Assembly (NCBI RefSeq): GCF_900099555.1
Contig: NZ_FMWM01000002.1
Location: 62,001 to 126,000 of the forward strand
From: Peptoniphilus raoultii
GTDB lineage: Bacteria > Bacillota > Clostridia > Tissierellales > Peptoniphilaceae
Direction of reading: 5' to 3'
DNA: 64,000 nucleotides
Position numbers and translations under genes: made by a program. Shown one piece after another: positions 58,399 through 64,000 of the stretch (position 1 is the first letter of the stretch; the number at the start of each line of letters is the position of its first letter). The notes beneath the pieces are model-generated. The model searched no databases, was not told the DNA's origin, and saw only the letters and a program-made list of their open reading frames with translations.

Positions 58399-59790
58399 CT
58401 AATCACCTACTTCTTCAGTCTTTGCTTCTCCCAAATACTTATCAATAAATTTATCTTTAATTCTCTTGAGTTCTCCTCTCGGAATTATTGAAAGTAATTT
58501 CCAGCCTAAATCCAAAGTTTCTTCTATATTTCTATTTGTATAAAAACCTTGGGACACATATTCTCTTTCAAATTCATCAGCAAATTTTGCAAAGGCCCTG
58601 TCAGATTTTGTGAGGGCAGTTTCGCCAAGGATTGCTGAAAGTTCTTTAGCGGATTTTCCAGCAGTGTAGGCTGCATAAATTTGATTCATGGTGTCGGCAT
58701 GATCTTCTCTTGTTTTACCTTCGCCAATTCCCTTATCCTTTAATCTTGAAAGGGAAGGAATTACATTAATTGGTGGTTGCAAGCCTTGCTTATAAAGATC
58801 TTGAGATAAAATTATTTGTCCCTCAGTTATATATCCTGTTAAGTCTGGTATAGGGTGAGTAATATCTCCTTCCGGCATAGTTAAAATTGGAATTTGAGTT
58901 ATAGAACCCTTACGGCCTTTAACTCTTCCTGCTCTTTCATAAAGACCGGCAAGGTCTGTATAAAGATAGCCTGGATAGCCACGGCGGCCTGGAACTTCTT
59001 TTCTTGCTGCAGAAACTTCTCTTAGAGCTTCGGCATAATTTGTCATATCAGTCATTAAAACTAAAACGTGCATATCAAGTTCAAAGGCAAGATATTCTGC
59101 ACATGTTAAAGCCATTTTTGGAGTTGCCAGCCTTTCAATTGCTGGGTCATCGGCAAGATTCATAAATAAAACAGATCTATCAATGGCACCCGTCTTTGTT
59201 AAGTCATCAATAAAATATTGAGCTTCTTCAAAAGTTATACCCATGGCAGTAAATACTACTGCAAAATTTTCACCACTTAATACTTTTGCCTGCCTTGCAA
59301 TTTGAGCTGCAAGTTCATTGTGAGGTAGACCTGCAAGTGAAAAAATAGGCAGCTTTTGTCCACGGACAAGAGTATTTAAACCATCAATACAAGAAATTCC
59401 CGTTTGTATAAATTCTTCAGGATAATCTCTTGAAACGGGATTAATTGGAGTTCCATTAATATCAATTTTCTTTTCAGGAATAATTTTTGGCCCCTTATCA
59501 ATGGGATTTCCAAGTCCGTCAAAAACACGACCAATCATATCTGGGCTCACCCCAAGTTCAAGAGGTCTTCCTAAAAATCTTACGCTTGTTCTTGAAAGAT
59601 TTATGCCAGAGGAGCCTTCAAAAATTTGGACCATGGCTTTATCTTTATCAATTTCAATAACACGGCCACGTCTTCTCTCTCCTGTTTGAAGTTGTATATC
59701 CACTAATTCTTCGTAGTTTACTCCTTCAACCCCTTCAACAATCATAAGAGGTCCTACTACTTCTGTTATAGATTTATATTCCTTAAGCAT
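58399..59790 (-). CDS. atpB: V-type ATP synthase subunit B
   Basis: The 463-residue non-catalytic head subunit has the beta-barrel N-terminus ([20 protein letters not shown]), a [11 protein letters not shown] turn and the degenerate P-loop region. The [22 protein letters not shown] segment near 270 is typical of V-type B chains. It lines the ATP sites at the A-B interfaces. The start at 59788-59790 is chosen because GGAGGTG lies about ten bases upstream; the longer frame starting at 59814 would begin before that site. It overlaps the end of subunit A by 8 bases. Confidence 0.96.
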   Translation of the reverse strand: MLKEYKSITEVVGPLMIVEGVEGVNYEELVDIQLQTGERRRGRVIEIDKDKAMVQIFEGSSGINLSRTSVRFLGRPLELGVSPDMIGRVFDGLGNPIDKGPKIIPEKKIDINGTPINPVSRDYPEEFIQTGISCIDGLNTLVRGQKLPIFSLAGLPHNELAAQIARQAKVLSGENFAVVFTAMGITFEEAQYFIDDLTKTGAIDRSVLFMNLADDPAIERLATPKMALTCAEYLAFELDMHVLVLMTDMTNYAEALREVSAARKEVPGRRGYPGYLYTDLAGLYERAGRVKGRKGSITQIPILTMPEGDITHPIPDLTGYITEGQIILSQDLYKQGLQPPINVIPSLSRLKDKGIGEGKTREDHADTMNQIYAAYTAGKSAKELSAILGETALTKSDRAFAKFADEFEREYVSQGFYTNRNIEETLDLGWKLLSIIPRGELKRIKDKFIDKYLGEAKTEEVGD

Positions 59791-61558
59791 CTTCTTCGGC
59801 ACCTCCTCTTTCAAGCTTTTTCATTTCTTTTAAAATTTCTTCTCCCAATTCATCAATTTTATTTATTTCTTCTTCGTGAATATTTTTCATTCTTGCAATT
59901 TTATCTATTACATCTAACTCTTCAATTTCTTCAAGATAAACTCCTCTTGAAAGGGCATCAATAGCTGAATCATAAAATTTTAAAATTGTGTTAAGCATTT
60001 TAAATTGTTTGTCAAGAGAGCAGAATGTATCAACTTCATGGAAGGCATTTTGTTGCAAAAAATCTTCACGAATTGACTTTGTGATGTCAAGTTTTAATTG
60101 GTCTTCTTCTGAAAGGGTATCTCTACCAACAAGCCTTACAATTTCAAGAAGGGATGATTCTTCTTGAAGAAGTGACATTGCCCTTTTTCTATTTTTTGAA
60201 AAGTTTTCGTTTACATTGTCATCTAAATATTCATCTATTTTATTTTGATATAGAGAATAAGAATCTATCCAGTTAATTGCAGGAAAGTGACGTTGATATG
60301 ATAAATCATAGTCAAGCCTCCAAAAGATTTTTACAATTCTTAGAGTATTTTGAGTAACAGGTTCTGAAATATCTCCACCTGGAGGAGAAACTGCACCTAT
60401 AACTGAAAGTGCTCCTTCTCTTTCTTCACTTGCATTACAAATTACACGGCCAGCCCTTTCATAAAACTGAGCAATTCTTGATGAAAGGTAAGCAGGATAA
60501 CCTTCATCGCCAGGCATTTCTTCCAAACGACCTGACATTTCTCTCAAGGCTTCTGCCCATCTTGATGTAGAATCTGCCATCATAGCAACTGAATAGCCCA
60601 TGTCCCTAAAATATTCAGAAATTGTTATTCCTGTATAAATACTTGCTTCACGAGCAGCTACTGGCATATTTGAAGTGTTGGCAATTAAAACAGTTCTCTT
60701 CATAATTGACTCACCAGTTTTTTGATCAATTAGTTCTGGAAATTCCATTAATACGTCTGTCATTTCATTGCCACGTTCTCCGCAACCAACATAAACAACA
60801 ACTTGAGCATCTGCCCATTTTGCAAGTTGGTGCTGCACAACTGTCTTTCCGCTGCCAAATGGGCCTGGAATTGCAGCTGTTCCTCCCTTAGTTATAGGGA
60901 AAAATGTATCAATAACTCTTTGACCGGTAATAAGTGGAGCCTTAGGATCAATTTTTTGCTTATAGGGTCTTCCTCTTCTTACAGGCCAGCGCTGAATCAT
61001 ATTTAATTCTTTTTTGCCATCTTTTGTTTCAATTACTGCTATTATTTCTTCAACAGTAAATAGTCCTTCCTTAATGTCGACTATATCGCCTTCAATTCCA
61101 TTTGGAACCATAATCTTATGATCTATAACAGATGTTTCTGGAACAAATCCCAAAAAATCTCCTGGGACAACATGGTCGCCAACTTTTGCTAGGGCCTTAA
61201 AATCCCATTTCTTTTCTCTATCAAGAGCCTTAACTCCTGCTCCTCTAATTAAAAAGTCACCATTTTGTGCCCTTAGTGTTTCAAGAGGTCTTTGAATACC
61301 ATCAAACATTTGCTCAAGTATTCCAGGCCCTAATTCAACAGATAAGGGTGAGCCTGTAGTAACCACTTCATCTCCCGGCCCAATGCCAGTTGTTTCTTCA
61401 TAAACTTGAATGGAGGCTCTATCTCCTCTCATTTCAATTATTTCGCCAATAAGTTTATCTTTTGAAACTTCCACCACGTCATATACATCGGCATCTTTCA
61501 TGCCGCTTGCAACAACAAGTGGACCGGATACTTTAATTATTTGTCCTTTATTATTCAT
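59783..61558 (-). CDS. atpA: V-type ATP synthase subunit A (catalytic)
   Basis: The 591-residue catalytic subunit has the Walker A motif [11 protein letters not shown] near residue 230. It also has the non-homologous insertion of V-type A chains (about 115-190, with [11 protein letters not shown]) and the [22 protein letters not shown] catalytic region near 335, which carries the conserved Glu. The ATG has a GGAGGGG site. In anaerobic cocci this enzyme usually hydrolyses ATP to pump ions. Ion choice is set by subunit K, whose sites here suggest Na+. Confidence 0.97.
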   Translation of the reverse strand: MNNKGQIIKVSGPLVVASGMKDADVYDVVEVSKDKLIGEIIEMRGDRASIQVYEETTGIGPGDEVVTTGSPLSVELGPGILEQMFDGIQRPLETLRAQNGDFLIRGAGVKALDREKKWDFKALAKVGDHVVPGDFLGFVPETSVIDHKIMVPNGIEGDIVDIKEGLFTVEEIIAVIETKDGKKELNMIQRWPVRRGRPYKQKIDPKAPLITGQRVIDTFFPITKGGTAAIPGPFGSGKTVVQHQLAKWADAQVVVYVGCGERGNEMTDVLMEFPELIDQKTGESIMKRTVLIANTSNMPVAAREASIYTGITISEYFRDMGYSVAMMADSTSRWAEALREMSGRLEEMPGDEGYPAYLSSRIAQFYERAGRVICNASEEREGALSVIGAVSPPGGDISEPVTQNTLRIVKIFWRLDYDLSYQRHFPAINWIDSYSLYQNKIDEYLDDNVNENFSKNRKRAMSLLQEESSLLEIVRLVGRDTLSEEDQLKLDITKSIREDFLQQNAFHEVDTFCSLDKQFKMLNTILKFYDSAIDALSRGVYLEEIEELDVIDKIARMKNIHEEEINKIDELGEEILKEMKKLERGGAEEDA

Positions 61559-61567
61559 TGCCCCTCC

Positions 61568-61876
61568 TTACAATATATTAGCACCAACGGCCTTTTCAAC
61601 ATTTCTATTTAAATTGTCGATTCCAATTCCAAGAGATCCTTGATTTGATGGAATTAAAATTATGGCCGGTATTATTTTTTCATTATATCTTTTTATTGTG
61701 TTCGGAATTTTTGCTGCCAATTGCTCAGTTATAAAAATTACTCCATAATTTTTTTCTGCAAGCCTATCAATTAAATCCCTGCTTTCTTCTTTTGTATAAG
61801 CAATAAAAACATCAATTCCCAGTGCCATAAAAGCAAGTACGGAATCCTTATCTCCTAAAACCGCAATTTTATACAT
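61568..61876 (-). CDS. atpF: V-type ATP synthase subunit F
   Basis: The 102-residue protein is a CheY-like Rossmann-fold subunit that binds the rotor shaft D. The opening [20 protein letters not shown] and the [12 protein letters not shown] strand (about 50-61) are typical of the family. The start at 61874-61876 is chosen over an upstream in-frame codon because the family begins MYKIAVLGD and it overlaps subunit C by 8 bases, suggesting translational coupling. The ribosome site is weak. Confidence 0.93.
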   Translation of the reverse strand: MYKIAVLGDKDSVLAFMALGIDVFIAYTKEESRDLIDRLAEKNYGVIFITEQLAAKIPNTIKRYNEKIIPAIILIPSNQGSLGIGIDNLNRNVEKAVGANIL

Positions 61877-62864
61877 AAGTATCACGTAGCCTTTCTCTAA
61901 TAAATTCACTTGATAGACCGTTCATTTTAGAAACAAAAATTATTCTTAAATTTCTTAGTTCTATTTCCTTAGCCAAAACATAAGCAAATACAACTTCTGG
62001 TCCATAAGTAATCTTTTTAACGTTCTTAATTAAATCAACCATTTCATTATCTACTAAAAGTTCAAATTTTGCCAACGAGCCTTTTTTACCAAAACTTTCC
62101 GTTCCTTTTTTTACATACTTGTAAATATTTGAAAATTTAAAAAGGGGGCTGTCTGCTTCAATGTCAGAATTTAAGTAGTTAAAAAAGTTGTCTTTATATA
62201 TATTTCCTCCGTCAATTAAAATATCTTGTAAAAATTCAAGGTCCGCTCCTTCTTGGTTTGCCCTCATAAGGGATCTAATATTTTTAAAGTCTATTGTATC
62301 CTTGACATAGTCATAAAATAATTCTTCATCTGCTTCGTCAGCAAGTTTTAGAAGACTATTAAAATAGCATCTATCTAAATAAATGTCTATATCAGATGGT
62401 CTTTTAGTCTTTTCGTAGATTTCAACAGTTTTTTTAAGTTCCTTTAAATATTCACTTTTGCTTTCTCTATTTTCATTAAATAAAGCTCTTAAACCAAAGA
62501 CATCATACTGACCAACGGGAACATAAAGATGACTTAAATCTTCCCCCTTGACATATTCCTTGGCCATAACCTTTAAATTATGATAAAAATATTTAATAGC
62601 ACAAAAATCAATAGGTATCCTTGATGGACTTATTTCATATATTTCCTTGTAAAATCTTTTAAGTTCTTCTGACAAGGCAATTTCATAGTCAGTTTCCCTT
62701 TCAAGTTTAGAAATATAGGTCTGATAGATTGTGTCTTGAAGCATTCTTAGGGCATCTTTTAAAGTTGGTGCTTCAGAAAGTCTTAAAAAATATTGGTATG
62801 ATAACAAATTTTTTTCTAAAACACGAATCCAGGCAGAACTTTGGACATATTTATTTCTATCCAT
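61869..62864 (-). CDS. atpC: V-type ATP synthase subunit C
   Basis: The 331-residue helical subunit connects the rotor to the membrane ring (yeast subunit d homologue). The family pattern is seen in [19 protein letters not shown] (about 11-29), [19 protein letters not shown] (about 86-104) and the C-terminal [27 protein letters not shown]. The ATG has an AGGTGA site and follows subunit E by 8 bases. Confidence 0.94.
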   Translation of the reverse strand: MDRNKYVQSSAWIRVLEKNLLSYQYFLRLSEAPTLKDALRMLQDTIYQTYISKLERETDYEIALSEELKRFYKEIYEISPSRIPIDFCAIKYFYHNLKVMAKEYVKGEDLSHLYVPVGQYDVFGLRALFNENRESKSEYLKELKKTVEIYEKTKRPSDIDIYLDRCYFNSLLKLADEADEELFYDYVKDTIDFKNIRSLMRANQEGADLEFLQDILIDGGNIYKDNFFNYLNSDIEADSPLFKFSNIYKYVKKGTESFGKKGSLAKFELLVDNEMVDLIKNVKKITYGPEVVFAYVLAKEIELRNLRIIFVSKMNGLSSEFIRERLRDTYV

Positions 62865-62872
62865 TCAATCAC

Positions 62873-63427
62873 CTACTTCTTAAAAACTTCTTCTGCAATA
62901 TAAGGCATTAAATCCTCTTTCATAGAATCTACAATGCTTGAAAAATCTCCATTGTAAATTAAATTTTCCTTTCTTAAAATGAAGCCACTTTGGGTGAATT
63001 CTTCGTCTATTTTTATGCCGAGGTCTGCGTTTTTTACACTTTCATAATATTTTTCAGGCACTTGCAAAATATCTTTATCTGATAGATTAAGATTTTTTAA
63101 GGATGACTTTAAATAACTTATATATTCATTAGGACCTAAATTATTTAAGGATTCCTTTACCAGTTCCAAAACTCTATTTATTATTTTTTCCTTAGCCATA
63201 AGAACTTCGTCCCTTGCCTTTAGTTCCGCTGAAGACTTTGCCTTTGAAATTATTGACTCTTCATCTTCCTTTGCCTTTTGACCAATTCTTTCCGAAAGAC
63301 TTTCCCCTTCTGTTTTTTTATCGCTTACAATCTTATCTCTTTTTGCCTTAGCTTCATCTAAAATTTCCTTTGCCCTAATTTCTGCATCTTCTTTTATTTT
63401 TTTTAAAATAGTATCTATTCCGGGCAT
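62873..63427 (-). CDS. atpE: V-type ATP synthase subunit E (peripheral stalk)
   Basis: The 184-residue protein has a long charged N-terminal coiled coil (about 5-85, KKIKEDAEIRAKEILDEAKA) and a C-terminal globular part (about 105-184, ILRKENLIYNGDFSSIVDSM). It forms the peripheral stalk that holds the A3B3 head. The ATG has an AGGAGG site; subunit K is 9 bases upstream. A separate G/H stalk subunit is not in the window and may lie before subunit I. Confidence 0.93.
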   Translation of the reverse strand: MPGIDTILKKIKEDAEIRAKEILDEAKAKRDKIVSDKKTEGESLSERIGQKAKEDEESIISKAKSSAELKARDEVLMAKEKIINRVLELVKESLNNLGPNEYISYLKSSLKNLNLSDKDILQVPEKYYESVKNADLGIKIDEEFTQSGFILRKENLIYNGDFSSIVDSMKEDLMPYIAEEVFKK

Positions 63428-63436
63428 AAATACCTC

Positions 63437-64000
<564 letters not shown>

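Overview
The window is strongly AT-rich and reads as one chromosomal segment of a low-GC, Gram-positive, anaerobic Firmicute. The best fit is a Gram-positive anaerobic coccus of the Peptoniphilus/Anaerococcus/Finegoldia type. This is an inference from five traits: a V-type ATPase whose c-subunit carries Na+ ligands, an NAD-type glutamate dehydrogenase for amino-acid fermentation, surface proteins with SLH domains, secreted copper-amine-oxidase-like stalk proteins, and very regular sigma-A promoters and Rho-independent terminators. No rRNA, tRNA, CRISPR array or intact insertion sequence was seen.

Layout. Positions 1-8.5 kb hold folD (partial), an AddB-like nuclease, an RluC/D pseudouridine synthase, an MltG-like LysM protein, a BrkB/YihY membrane protein, comF and recD2. 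Positions 8.6-16.9 kb hold a DapF/CntK-like racemase, a purine permease, a dnaJ-like/clpB heat-shock pair under a CtsR-type operator, a DUF4230 protein and a CNNM/CBS transporter-like protein. At 17.2-18.5 kb is a strongly promoted glutamate dehydrogenase. Positions 18.8-23.9 kb form a five-gene dipeptide-salvage operon (pepV, dipeptide epimerase, DUF819 permease, serine hydrolase, DUF3870) with an attenuator-like leader. Positions 24.2-26.3 kb hold metK under a SAM-I riboswitch plus a CPBP protein. Positions 26.3-31.7 kb hold secreted or envelope proteins (stalk protein, YcdB/YcdC, polysaccharide deacetylase) and small redox proteins.

Positions 31.8-38.6 kb are an informational operon, metG-tatD-rnmV-rsmA-arsR, with a glutaredoxin, an alpha/beta hydrolase and a second CPBP protein. 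Positions 38.8-43.1 kb hold a 5'-truncated stalk-protein remnant, a polar amino-acid ABC transporter and an enoyl-CoA hydratase/HIBCH-like enzyme. An accessory region follows. At 43.1-46.9 kb a truncated acyltransferase start is followed by a two-gene restriction-modification system, in which one polypeptide appears to carry both nuclease and methylase and a separate specificity subunit follows; no HsdR helicase is present. At 47.0-57.0 kb two giant surface-protein genes form one unit. The promoter-proximal protein has no visible anchor and the second has three SLH domains and a nearly perfect tandem duplication. Their upstream region carries a nine-base poly-G tract (poly-C on the + strand) inside a perfect inverted repeat, and the locus is bracketed by two copies of a ~60-bp repeat. 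Positions 57.7-64.0 kb are the V-type ATPase operon (I partial, K, E, C, F, A, B, D).

The most interesting candidates are the poly-G/inverted-repeat control region of the surface-protein locus, the repeat pair flanking that locus, the BcgI-like restriction-modification pair and its insertion scar, the dipeptide-salvage operon with its leader attenuator, and the CtsR box of dnaJ-clpB.
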